A DNA stretch of 49,903 nt, from positions 1-49,903 of IMG/VR virus record IMGVR_UViG_3300032241_000603; one strand, given 5' to 3'. The position numbers were made by a program, and so were the translations under genes. This DNA comes from a virus. Below the pieces are notes generated by a model, which did not search any database, was not told the origin of the DNA, and saw only the letters and a program-made list of their open reading frames with translations. This document shows, one piece after another, positions 37,684 through 45,837 of the stretch. How positions within the stretch are numbered: the first letter of the stretch is position 1; every line of letters begins with the position of its first letter.

Positions 37684-40292
37684 ATTTAAAAGATTTAATT
37701 GCCAAAATGGATTTAATTGAAGCAGACGCACCGTCGACGATTGCTACTGCCAATACTAACGCACAAACTTCCGGTGCATATACACCAGATTTTGAAAGGA
37801 TGTATAAATCAAAAGAACAGCAAAAAGCCGCACAATCAATATTAAAGAACATGGTTCGCAGTAAAAGAGATCTTGGTATGGTTAACGGTTTTTATATTGA
37901 AGCCGAAACGGGTATTCTTAAACACAGTATGATTGCTAGTCAAAATGGCGGAGAAGCGGCTCCTACTTATGTAGATCAAAGAGACATTACATCGTATCCG
38001 TCTGGCAAAGAATGGGCCGACTCTATCAGAGCCGCAGGCGTAGAGATTACTCCAGACAAAGAAGTAGTAAAAGGTTTATTTGGGGATCAAAGCAGAGATG
38101 TTTTGAAAATTGATGTAAAAAAATTACAACAAATTGCAGACGGACAAGTAGATCCCCCGGCACCTACACCAGCACCTACACCTGGACCTACTACTGATCC
38201 AATCCATAATCCAAATCAAGATAAAGGTCCGGAAGAGGACATTGCACAGTTAAATGCATTAGTTGATCAGTTAAACGCTAACTGCGGACAGCAAGGTGGT
38301 AATCCTGTTACACCTCCTCCGCATCCAATGAAAAAACAAGGTTGGGAAGCACACGGTGGACAAAATACCGCAGGAGGTGCCGCTGTCGGCAATCCAAATA
38401 TTACTGCTCAAGGTAAGAAAGCCGGTGCCACTCAAGTGCCAGATGTTCCACTACAAAAGACCACTGGTTATCAACCGTCAGCTGAAGAAGCTAAGGCTAT
38501 TCTAGATAATGGTCAACCTAATGACATACTTCGCTACGGCGGAAAAGCTAAACTACAACAGATTGCTGCCGGCGGTGGGGTTAAAGAAAGTTTTATTGCT
38601 GAATCACTAATGGCAAGTTTTGGTATTCTAGACGAACTAGCGTCTGATCCAGTTTCACCAACTGCTAACAGTCCATTAGGTCGTGCGGTGGCTAGAGATG
38701 CGGCTGCAAAAGCAGATCCGTTTGCAGGCCTTGAAAACAAGCCATTAACAGATAGGGGAACAGTAGGTGCTAAAGTATCTGCTGGTCAAGGACAAATGCC
38801 AAAAGTAGCACCAACTACTAGTTCACCAGCGGCAGCTCCTATTGCAAAAGAATTAGAAAAATCAGGCGTTACAGTTGCAACCGACGTTGGCAAGGCTGCA
38901 CAAAAAGCTACTATGTTAGCCAAAGGTGCAAAAATCTTTTCTAAAGTATTACCCGGTGTTGGTCTAGTAGTTGGAACATTAGATGCCATAGATCGTGCTA
39001 AGAAAGGTGACTACGTTGGCGCTGGCATGGCAGGGCTAAGTGCTGTGCTAAGTCTAGGTGGTCCATTAACAGCAGCCGCTTCGATGGGGCTAGATGCCGC
39101 TAATATGGCTCGTGATTATAATAAAACAGGTGATCCTTTTAGTGGAGCTCCTGATATGAACGCTCCAGCACAACAAGGTGGTAATCCAGCAGTCGGCGGT
39201 GATTCTAAGTTAATGCAATTGCAAAAAATGATCGGTGCTAAACCAGATGGCCTAATGGGGCCAGAAACTAAACAAAAATTGCAAGCATGGCAACAAAAAC
39301 AAGGTATTACAGCAGATGGACAACCTGGTCCAGAAACATATGGTAAAGCTGGCATTAAAGAAAGCAAAAAATCACTAGCAGATACAATGAAAGATCTGCA
39401 AGAAAGTCTAGCATTAATTGAAAATAAATCAGTTATCAAAGAAAACTTGCAAACTGAATATTTTGTCGATGAAGATGGATACTATCAAGACTCTGAAGGT
39501 AATTACGTTACAGACTTGTTAACAATTACAGCCATTAACGAAAGTATTGAAGAAGGAAGTGTAACAATTAATGAAGCAAATCCTTTCCAATTAATTGGTC
39601 AAGGTCTAAAAGGTGCAGGCGAATTTGCTTCTAGCGCATTAAGAGGTTCAAGAGCAGTTCCCGGAGCTGCCGATAGATTAGCACAAACTAGTAAAACTCT
39701 GTCTGGAGCTGAAAAAGCTGGATTAAAAACAGGTGCCGCAGTTGCTAGAAACCCTCTTAAAACAGCCGCTGCCGCAACGGGCGCCGGTGCATTAGCTGGT
39801 CTAGCATTTGGTGGCAAAGACACACCTCCCCCAGCTCCGACGCCAGGTCCTGGACCACACAAAGGTGGTGATCCAGTTGACTGTAATGCACTAGCTCAAC
39901 AGATTAAAGATCTAATGAGCCACGAATGGCAAGGAGACGAATGGATCAAAGCAACTGGTAATGCTCGTGTTGCTTTAGATAAATTTGAAAAAGTTGGCAA
40001 GGACCAATTGGCTACTGATCAACAAAGTGCAGAAGCACCAACTCCTGCGGCATCATTGGGCGGCATGTCATTCCAAGATGCTAATAAAGCGGCAATTGCT
40101 GCCGGAGCACCAGCTGGAGGTCAACCGCCAGCAACTCCTGCTCCGCAACCAGCTCCGGCAACTCCTGCTACGACAGATTTAAACATATACAAAAACGGTG
40201 GCGGAGCAGGTGCGGCATCAAATCCAACTCAGTTTGCAGAAAGTCTAGACGATCTTGCAATTCTAAAGGACATGTTGGCAAGATTCAAATAA
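37680..40292 (+). CDS. large internal virion protein with peptidoglycan-binding domain, 870 aa
   Basis: The N-terminus MNLKDLIAKMDLIEADA has a likely prohead-protease site LIE/A (12-14), and LxE sites recur later (LIENK, LQESL). Residues about 150-270 are Pro/Gly/Gln-rich. At about 395-480 comes a hydrophobic Ala/Gly-rich stretch (VLPGVGLVVGTLDAI) that could cross or insert into a membrane. Around 505-560 sits a PG_binding_1 domain (LQKMIGAKPDGLMGPETKQ, ADGQPGPETYG), which binds peptidoglycan. Another Ala/Gly-rich hydrophobic segment is near 695-715. Such a mix fits a protein ejected with the DNA or a core protein. The end AESLDDLAILKDML recalls other phage proteins of this operon. Confidence 0.65.
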   Translation: MNLKDLIAKMDLIEADAPSTIATANTNAQTSGAYTPDFERMYKSKEQQKAAQSILKNMVRSKRDLGMVNGFYIEAETGILKHSMIASQNGGEAAPTYVDQRDITSYPSGKEWADSIRAAGVEITPDKEVVKGLFGDQSRDVLKIDVKKLQQIADGQVDPPAPTPAPTPGPTTDPIHNPNQDKGPEEDIAQLNALVDQLNANCGQQGGNPVTPPPHPMKKQGWEAHGGQNTAGGAAVGNPNITAQGKKAGATQVPDVPLQKTTGYQPSAEEAKAILDNGQPNDILRYGGKAKLQQIAAGGGVKESFIAESLMASFGILDELASDPVSPTANSPLGRAVARDAAAKADPFAGLENKPLTDRGTVGAKVSAGQGQMPKVAPTTSSPAAAPIAKELEKSGVTVATDVGKAAQKATMLAKGAKIFSKVLPGVGLVVGTLDAIDRAKKGDYVGAGMAGLSAVLSLGGPLTAAASMGLDAANMARDYNKTGDPFSGAPDMNAPAQQGGNPAVGGDSKLMQLQKMIGAKPDGLMGPETKQKLQAWQQKQGITADGQPGPETYGKAGIKESKKSLADTMKDLQESLALIENKSVIKENLQTEYFVDEDGYYQDSEGNYVTDLLTITAINESIEEGSVTINEANPFQLIGQGLKGAGEFASSALRGSRAVPGAADRLAQTSKTLSGAEKAGLKTGAAVARNPLKTAAAATGAGALAGLAFGGKDTPPPAPTPGPGPHKGGDPVDCNALAQQIKDLMSHEWQGDEWIKATGNARVALDKFEKVGKDQLATDQQSAEAPTPAASLGGMSFQDANKAAIAAGAPAGGQPPATPAPQPAPATPATTDLNIYKNGGGAGAASNPTQFAESLDDLAILKDMLARFK

Positions 40293-40347
40293 CCTAAGTG
40301 CTTGACTATTTGCTACTAAGTAGTATACAATAGTCAAGTCACATAGG
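40293..40347 (+). promoter_or_regulatory. long inverted repeat over the dsbA promoter and ribosome site
   Basis: CCTAAGTG plus CTTGACTATT (40293-40310) faces AATAGTCAAG (40329-40338) plus CACATAGG (40340-40347). The inner 10 bp pair perfectly, and the outer 8 pair with one mismatch and a one-base bulge. CTACT/AGTAG form an extra inner stem (40313-40323). The right arm covers the first bases of the AGGAG ribosome site. No U-tract follows, so locking of the ribosome site in read-through RNA is more likely than termination. Confidence 0.65.
40302..40331 (+). promoter_or_regulatory. sigma70-type promoter for the dsbA-like gene
   Basis: TTGACT (40302-40307) and TATACA (40324-40329) with a 16-bp spacer, or TACAAT (40326-40331) with 18 bp. 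The start near 40336 would exclude the left arm of the surrounding inverted repeat. Confidence 0.72.
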
Positions 40348-40354
40348 AGATTAT

Positions 40355-40612
40355 ATGCCAGGACGTTCATACGGTGCTGAAGAAAAAGCCAAATTAGAAA
40401 GATTAATTAGCGAAGGCTCAACAGTCTTACGTGAAGTTGAAGACTTGCAAGAAGGCTTAAAAGAAACTGTTAAAGCAGTTGCAGAAGAATTACAAATCAA
40501 ACCAAGTGTTATTAACAAAGCAATCAAGATTGCACACAAAGGTGACTGGTCTCAGTATAATGAAGACTGGGAAGAAATTGAAGCAATCTTGGATATTACA
40601 AAACGCATTTAA
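40355..40612 (+). CDS. dsbA: DsbA-like double-stranded-DNA-binding protein of late transcription
   Basis: An 85-residue helical, acidic protein. Its layout follows T4 DsbA (89 residues): an N-terminal helix with Lys/Glu, a middle helix (LQEGLKETVKAVAEELQIKP), the INKAIKIAHKGDW segment and an acidic end (EEIEAILDITKR). T4 DsbA binds dsDNA and is associated with late transcription. It has its own sigma70-type promoter in a striking inverted repeat, which fits an early-expressed regulator. It is directly followed by the SGNH-type gene. The match is by pattern, so I hold it as probable. This is not the disulfide oxidoreductase of the same symbol. Confidence 0.68.
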   Translation: MPGRSYGAEEKAKLERLISEGSTVLREVEDLQEGLKETVKAVAEELQIKPSVINKAIKIAHKGDWSQYNEDWEEIEAILDITKRI

Positions 40613-41509
40613 ATGGCTAGACTGTTTACATTTGGCTGTAGTTATACTGCCTATGAGTTTTATCCTACCTGGAGTGATTTACTAGGTCTCGAGTTTGAGG
40701 AATACGAAAACTGGGGAGTCACTGGTATTGGTAATAGAGGTATTGCTGAACGTGTTGCCGAATGCCACGTAAAGAATCGATTTACTCCAGAAGATATAGT
40801 TATAGTTCAGTGGACTAGTCATGTTCGTCATGACTATTTTAATCCAGAAGCACCAAAGAGACAAAGTAACATAGGTTGGAAAACTTATGGTAATATGTTT
40901 TATCCCGGTAATAGAGATGTATTTACAGACAATTGGATGCGAGACTTTTTCTTTGAACCAGCGTATGTAATGCATAGTTTAAATTCTATGATAATGGTTC
41001 AGGAACTACTAAAATCTTCCGGATGCAAATGGTTCATGACTACTATTAGCGAATGGTCAAAATTAGGCAGTGATTTAGAATTTACCAAAGGTAAAGGTAA
41101 TACTGCTCCGATTGATATTAGAGATCATAGTCCTCGATTTATTCCTTACCTAGAGAGAATCTGGCAAGAGCATGCAGATCATTGGATAGAACCTATTGCA
41201 CTTCATGCCGCTAGAACTCCAGACTTATATTGGTATTTTAACGATGCTCAAAAACCTGGGCAACGCTATTTGGAAATGCATCCAAGTCCAAGACAATACA
41301 TGCATTGGCTAAATGAATGCCTTAGGCCAAAATTAGGATTAGCAAGTCCTCCCCCTGAGCAGTTACAATGGGTTGAGCAGTTAGAAAAAATTAAAATAGA
41401 TACTAAAGAAATTATTAGTGAATTAAAATTAGCATATTACAAACCAAAAGGCAATAATGATTTTTGGCCGCCATCTAGATTATGGCCGTTGGGGTATAAA
41501 GGTTTTTAA
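40613..41509 (+). CDS. SGNH/GDSL-type hydrolase-like protein
   Basis: The 298-residue product begins with a beta strand and FGCSYT (Ser10), the block I nucleophile motif of SGNH esterases. GIGNRGIAERV (block II/N) and IVIVQWTSHVR (block III region) follow, and HPSPRQYMHW near 223 resembles block V. The Asp usually three residues before the His is not present (LEMH), so activity is uncertain. Family members deacylate lipids, polysaccharides or peptidoglycan. It follows dsbA immediately without a gap and precedes the polymerase leader. No signal peptide is seen, which suggests a cytoplasmic target. Confidence 0.72.
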   Translation: MARLFTFGCSYTAYEFYPTWSDLLGLEFEEYENWGVTGIGNRGIAERVAECHVKNRFTPEDIVIVQWTSHVRHDYFNPEAPKRQSNIGWKTYGNMFYPGNRDVFTDNWMRDFFFEPAYVMHSLNSMIMVQELLKSSGCKWFMTTISEWSKLGSDLEFTKGKGNTAPIDIRDHSPRFIPYLERIWQEHADHWIEPIALHAARTPDLYWYFNDAQKPGQRYLEMHPSPRQYMHWLNECLRPKLGLASPPPEQLQWVEQLEKIKIDTKEIISELKLAYYKPKGNNDFWPPSRLWPLGYKGF

Positions 41510-41516
41510 TAAGAGC

Positions 41517-41545
41517 TTGCTCTTAGAGAATAAATACTGTATAAT
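41517..41545 (+). promoter_or_regulatory. promoter(s) for DNA polymerase: TTGCTC-17-TATAAT plus late motif
   Basis: TTGCTC (41517-41522), 17 bp, perfect TATAAT (41540-41545). The -35 lies in a small dyad, TAAGAG-CTTG-CTCTTA (41510-41525). A late core AATAAATA is at 41529-41536. The early start expected near 41552 coincides with the first base of the operator hairpin. Confidence 0.7.
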
Positions 41546-41551
41546 AGGGTT

Positions 41552-41599
41552 TAGTCAGCCACAAGTGACTACACAGGTATTTGCAAGCCACAAATTGCA
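41552..41599 (+). promoter_or_regulatory. tandem 8-nt-loop hairpins before the DNA polymerase start, candidate gp43 RNA operator
   Basis: Hairpin 1: TAGTCA (41552-41557), loop GCCACAAG, TGACTA (41566-41571). Hairpin 2: TGCAA (41582-41586), loop GCCACAAA, TTGCA (41595-41599). The ribosome site AGGAG is at 41601-41605, directly after hairpin 2, and the TTG start is at 41614. T4 gp43 represses its own translation by binding a hairpin with a short stem and 8-nt loop just before its ribosome site. Confidence 0.72.
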
Positions 41600-41613
41600 T
41601 AGGAGAATAAAAT

Positions 41614-44280
41614 TTGAGTTATGTAGACGCATGGTTCGACCGTAGTAATGATATCATTAGAATTGTCGAACGCAATAAAAAAGGTGAACGTGAGTTCCGT
41701 GACATTCCTGTCAAGCACACGTTTTACGTTAAAGACCCGAGAGGGAAACATCAATCTATTTACGGGGATCCCGTTACAAAGATTGTATGTAAGAACACAA
41801 AAGAATTACGCAAAGAACAAGCAATCAATTCAGGTAAGCAATTATTTGAAGCTGACATCAACCCAATCTTTGTTACACTAAGCGAAAACTATCTAAATCA
41901 AGATGCTCCTAAATTAAATGTAGCATTTTTTGATATTGAGGTAGACTTTGATCCAGAACGTGGTTATGCATCGCCCGACGATGCATTTATGCCAATTACT
42001 GCGATTGCTGTCTACCTACAATGGTTAGAAACTATGGTGTGTTTGGCTATTCCTCCTAAGAAACTTCCTATGGAAGAAGCAAAGGAAATGGTCAAAGACT
42101 TTCCTAACACTTATTTGTTTGAGTCCGAAGCAGAACTGTTAGATATGTTTTTGGATCTTATCAAAGACGCAGATATCTTAAGCGGTTGGAACTCAGAAGG
42201 ATTTGACGTTCCATATACTACAAATAGAGTAACAAAAGCCTTGTCCAAAGAAGATACAAGACGATTCTGCTTGTTTGATCAATTTCCTAAACGTCGTGAA
42301 TATGAAAAATACGGCAAGGATGCTGTTACATATGACTTTATCGGTCGTGTGCATCTAGACTACCTAGAACTGTATCGTAAGTATACATATGAAGAACGTC
42401 ACAGTTATCGATTGGATGCTATTGCTGAATATGAATTAGGCAAGCGTAAGACACAGTATGAAGGCACACTAGATCAATTATACAACAATGACTTTAAGAC
42501 ATTTGTTGAATATAACATCAATGACTGTAAACTACTTGACGATTTAGACAAGAAGTTAAAGTTCATGGATCTAGCCAATACGTTGGCCCATGAAAATACA
42601 GTATTGTTACAGACTACAATGGGCGCTGTTGCTGTAACAGAGCAGGCTATTATTAATGAAGCACATCGTAGAGGATTTGTTGTTCCTAATCGTATTAACA
42701 AAGACGATAGAGAAGACAGCAACGCCGCAGGTGCTTATGTAGCTGTTCCTAAAGAAGGTATTCATGATTGGATCGGCTCACTAGATATTAATTCACTGTA
42801 TCCTAGTGCTATTCGTGCGCTCAACATGGGTCCAGAAACTATTATCGGCCAATTGCGTCAAACAATGACTGAAGAATATATCGAAACTAAGATAGCAAAG
42901 GGATCTAGCTTTGCGGCAGCTTGGGAAGGTATGTTTGGTAGTGTAGAATACACAGCCGTAATGAATCAAGAGATTGGCACTGACATTACTATCGATTGGG
43001 AAAATGGAGATAGTGATGTGTTAAGTGCCGCAGAAGTTTATAGACTTATCTTCGAAAGCAATCAGCCTTGGATGCTTTCGGCGAACGGGACTATCTTCAC
43101 CCATGAAAATGAAGGTATAATTCCAGGGCTATTGAAAAGGTGGTATGCAGAACGCAAGGAAATGCAGGCCAAATTAAAAGATGCAATTAAAGCTGGAAAC
43201 AAAGTTGAAGAAGAATATTGGGACAAACGTCAACTTGTTAAGAAAATTAATCTTAACAGTCTGTATGGCGCTATTCTTAATAGCGGGTGTCGCTTTTTCG
43301 ATAAAAGAATTGGTCAGTCTACCACACTCACTGGACGTCAGATCGTCCGGCATATGGCGGGTAAAGTAAATGAAATTATAACAGGTGATTATGACTATAG
43401 AGGTAAAGCAATTATCTATGGTGATACAGACTCTTGTTATTTTTCAGCATATAAAACTTTAAAGAAAGAAATTGACGCAGGTAGTATACCTTGGTCAAAA
43501 GAAACTGTTATTGGATTATATGATCAAATCGGGGAAGAAGTTAATGCTACATTTCCGCAGTTTATGTTAGACACATTTCATTGTCCAAAGTCACGTGGTG
43601 AAGTTATACGTGCCGGTCGTGAGATTGTTGCTATCAAAGGCTTGTTCATTACTAAGAAACGATATGCTGTTCTTTACTATGATAAAGAAGGTAAGAGAAC
43701 CGATGTTGAAGGTAAACCAGGTAAGATAAAGGCCATGGGCCTGGATCTCAAACGTAGTGATACGCCGGAATTTATTCAAAACTTTCTTAGTGATGTTTTA
43801 GAAATGGTTCTTACTGGTAAAGAAGAGCAAGAAGTTTTAGATCATATTACAAAATTTAGAACAACCTTTAAAGCCCGACCTGGATGGGAAAAAGGTTCGC
43901 CTAAACGTGCTAATAACGTTACAGAATACCAAGCTAAGGAAGCCAAGGCAGGCAAGGCCAATATGCCTGGTCATGTCCGAGCTAGTATTAATTGGAATAG
44001 TCTAAAACGCATGTTCCAAGACAAGTATTCAATGAGTATTACAGACGGTGCAAAAGTAATTGTTTGTAAATTAAAATCCAACCCTATTGGATTCACAAGC
44101 GTAGCCTACCCAGTAGATGAACTACGTCTGCCCCAATGGTTTAAAGACCTTCCATTCGACGATGCAGAAATGGAAAATACTATCATAGATAATAAGTTAG
44201 ATAACTTAATTGGCGTTTTGAAATGGGATATTTCAAGCACAGAAGAAAAAAATACATTTAATAGTTTATTTGAGTTTTAA
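41614..44280 (+). CDS. 43: family-B replicative DNA polymerase (T4 gp43 type), TTG start
   Basis: The 888-residue protein (T4: 898) has the exonuclease DxE in FFDIEVDFD (D107, E109). Motif A is LDINSLYPS (D391), motif B KKINLNSLYG (543-552) and motif C YGDTDS (602-607, D604 and D606). A C-terminal clamp-type tail ends FNSLFEF, which fits the peptide by which T4-type polymerases hold gp45. The start is TTG, 8 bp after AGGAG. MSYVDAWFDR is the usual beginning of this family, so the rare start is well supported. It replicates the phage genome with gp44/62 and gp45. Expression is probably limited by the TTG start and by the two operator hairpins in front. Confidence 0.96.
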   Translation: MSYVDAWFDRSNDIIRIVERNKKGEREFRDIPVKHTFYVKDPRGKHQSIYGDPVTKIVCKNTKELRKEQAINSGKQLFEADINPIFVTLSENYLNQDAPKLNVAFFDIEVDFDPERGYASPDDAFMPITAIAVYLQWLETMVCLAIPPKKLPMEEAKEMVKDFPNTYLFESEAELLDMFLDLIKDADILSGWNSEGFDVPYTTNRVTKALSKEDTRRFCLFDQFPKRREYEKYGKDAVTYDFIGRVHLDYLELYRKYTYEERHSYRLDAIAEYELGKRKTQYEGTLDQLYNNDFKTFVEYNINDCKLLDDLDKKLKFMDLANTLAHENTVLLQTTMGAVAVTEQAIINEAHRRGFVVPNRINKDDREDSNAAGAYVAVPKEGIHDWIGSLDINSLYPSAIRALNMGPETIIGQLRQTMTEEYIETKIAKGSSFAAAWEGMFGSVEYTAVMNQEIGTDITIDWENGDSDVLSAAEVYRLIFESNQPWMLSANGTIFTHENEGIIPGLLKRWYAERKEMQAKLKDAIKAGNKVEEEYWDKRQLVKKINLNSLYGAILNSGCRFFDKRIGQSTTLTGRQIVRHMAGKVNEIITGDYDYRGKAIIYGDTDSCYFSAYKTLKKEIDAGSIPWSKETVIGLYDQIGEEVNATFPQFMLDTFHCPKSRGEVIRAGREIVAIKGLFITKKRYAVLYYDKEGKRTDVEGKPGKIKAMGLDLKRSDTPEFIQNFLSDVLEMVLTGKEEQEVLDHITKFRTTFKARPGWEKGSPKRANNVTEYQAKEAKAGKANMPGHVRASINWNSLKRMFQDKYSMSITDGAKVIVCKLKSNPIGFTSVAYPVDELRLPQWFKDLPFDDAEMENTIIDNKLDNLIGVLKWDISSTEEKNTFNSLFEF

Positions 44281-44281
44281 T

Positions 44282-45061
44282 ATGAAGAAGCAAATTATAA
44301 TTGCAGGATACGGATTTGTAGGCAAGGCTGTAGGCAATGCCTTACAAGATAAAAACAATCTATGTATTGTTGATCCTAAATATAGCACATCAAAAATAGA
44401 AGATTTTCCTAATGCCGAAGGTATTATTATCTGCGTGGGCACACCTAGCACCGAATTAGGTGATTGTGATGTTAGTCAAATTTATCAAGTAATGGAACAA
44501 GTTCCAGAAACAATGCCTGTGTTAATCAAATGCACAGTGCGTCCAGACTACTTAGAAAAGTTATTAACAGACTTTCCCAAGCATACGATCATTTATAGCC
44601 CAGAATTTTTACGTGCGGCTACTGCCAATGAAGACTTTGCTAATCAGACATATATGGTTTTAGGTGGAGTCGACAATGAAGGCTTCTGGCAAACACTATT
44701 TCAAGAATCATTGCCTAAATGCAAATTGTTTTTTAATACCAGCATTGTTGAAGCCAGCATGATCAAATATACTACTAATTGTTTCTTAAGTGTCAAAGTA
44801 GCGTTCTTTAATCAGATTTACGATATGTGTAAATTAAATGGCGCAGACTACGATGCTGTTAGACAAATACTAACACATGATTCTAGAATTGGAAATAGTC
44901 ATATGTTAGTTCCAGGGTTCGACGGAGAACGAGGATTTGGCGGAGCATGCTTTCCCAAAGACACAAGTGCATTTATATATTACGCTGACAAACTACAAAT
45001 ATCACACACATTGGTGGAATCAGCAGTAAAATATAACAAAAAGGTTAGGAAAAATCCTTGA
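44282..45061 (+). CDS. short UDP-glucose/GDP-mannose dehydrogenase-like protein
   Basis: The 259-residue product has the NAD-binding GYGFVG (9-14), CVGTPS, YSPEFLR, KYTTNCFLSVKVAFFN and GFGGACFPKD with the catalytic Cys (C223) of UDP-glucose 6-dehydrogenases. Normal enzymes have 390-450 residues and a C-terminal UDP-sugar domain. Here the protein stops soon after the catalytic Cys, so only the NAD domain and central helical domain remain. It may act as a small dehydrogenase on another substrate, need a partner, or be a relic, although the motifs look intact. It begins 1 bp after the polymerase stop and ends over the next -35 element. Confidence 0.85.
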   Translation: MKKQIIIAGYGFVGKAVGNALQDKNNLCIVDPKYSTSKIEDFPNAEGIIICVGTPSTELGDCDVSQIYQVMEQVPETMPVLIKCTVRPDYLEKLLTDFPKHTIIYSPEFLRAATANEDFANQTYMVLGGVDNEGFWQTLFQESLPKCKLFFNTSIVEASMIKYTTNCFLSVKVAFFNQIYDMCKLNGADYDAVRQILTHDSRIGNSHMLVPGFDGERGFGGACFPKDTSAFIYYADKLQISHTLVESAVKYNKKVRKNP

Positions 45062-45085
45062 CATTGTCAAAAAAACCTATATAAT
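45058..45085 (+). promoter_or_regulatory. sigma70-type promoter for the sliding clamp, with palindromic -35
   Basis: TTGACA (45058-45063), 16 bp, TATAAT (45080-45085). The -35 is the left half of a perfect 13-bp palindrome TTGACA-T-TGTCAA and contains the TGA stop of the dehydrogenase gene (45059-45061). A GGAGA ribosome site follows the start. Confidence 0.82.
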
Positions 45086-45104
45086 ACTACAACATGGAGA
45101 AATT

Positions 45105-45836
45105 ATGAAAGACTTTTTACAAGACCTAGTAGCGCATACACATAGTTTAGGATTCATTCCTTTAATTAAGATTTCTGCTACAAGCAAAGAAACAAATATC
45201 GAATCAATGGCTGAAGATCGTTCAGTGATCATTAACGCCAAGACTCATACACCAGTAGATGGATTAGAAGGCACATTTGGTATGCCTAATCTAAATAAAC
45301 TAGACATTCACTTGAAGTGTCCAGAATATAAAGAAAATGCAAAAATTACTGTTGCATCTATTACAAAAGATGACGATACCTTTCCAATAGGTTTGCATTT
45401 TGAAAACGAAACTGGCGACTTTCAAAACGACTATCGTTTTATGAATAGCGAAATTATTAACGATAGACTTAAAACTGTTAAGTTTAAAGGTGCCGAATGG
45501 GCTATTGAATTTGAGCCAGCAAACTCAAGTATTCAAAAAATGAAGTTTCAAGCCAATGCACATTCCGAGGAACCTATTTTCCAAGTTAAAACAGAAGGTG
45601 GAAATCTTGTGTTTAGCTTTGGTGACACTAATAGTCACGCAGGATCATTTGTGTTTCAACCAAGTGTTGATGGTAAATTAAAAAGCACATGGTCTTGGCC
45701 TGTTAACCAAGTTATTTCAGTATTGAATTTAACTGGAGATAAGACTATGCGTATTAGTGATCAAGGTGCTATGCAGATTACAGTTGATAGTGGTTTAGGA
45801 ATTTATAACTACACATTACCGGCTCAGAGCAAATAA
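45105..45836 (+). CDS. 45: DNA sliding clamp (T4 gp45 type)
   Basis: This 243-residue protein matches the size and strand pattern of T4 gp45 (228). Blocks fitting the family are FGMPNLNKLDIHLKCPEY, KFKGAEWAIEFEP and the C-terminal VLNLTGDKTMRISDQGAMQ with a final YNYTLPAQ, close to the end of gp45 proteins. The clamp is a ring of three subunits that tethers gp43 to DNA. In T4 it also activates late promoters as the mobile enhancer with gp33 and gp55, relevant here because the window is full of late motifs. It has a strong promoter of its own and does not lie beside gp44. Confidence 0.78.
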   Translation: MKDFLQDLVAHTHSLGFIPLIKISATSKETNIESMAEDRSVIINAKTHTPVDGLEGTFGMPNLNKLDIHLKCPEYKENAKITVASITKDDDTFPIGLHFENETGDFQNDYRFMNSEIINDRLKTVKFKGAEWAIEFEPANSSIQKMKFQANAHSEEPIFQVKTEGGNLVFSFGDTNSHAGSFVFQPSVDGKLKSTWSWPVNQVISVLNLTGDKTMRISDQGAMQITVDSGLGIYNYTLPAQSK

Positions 45837-45837
45837 T

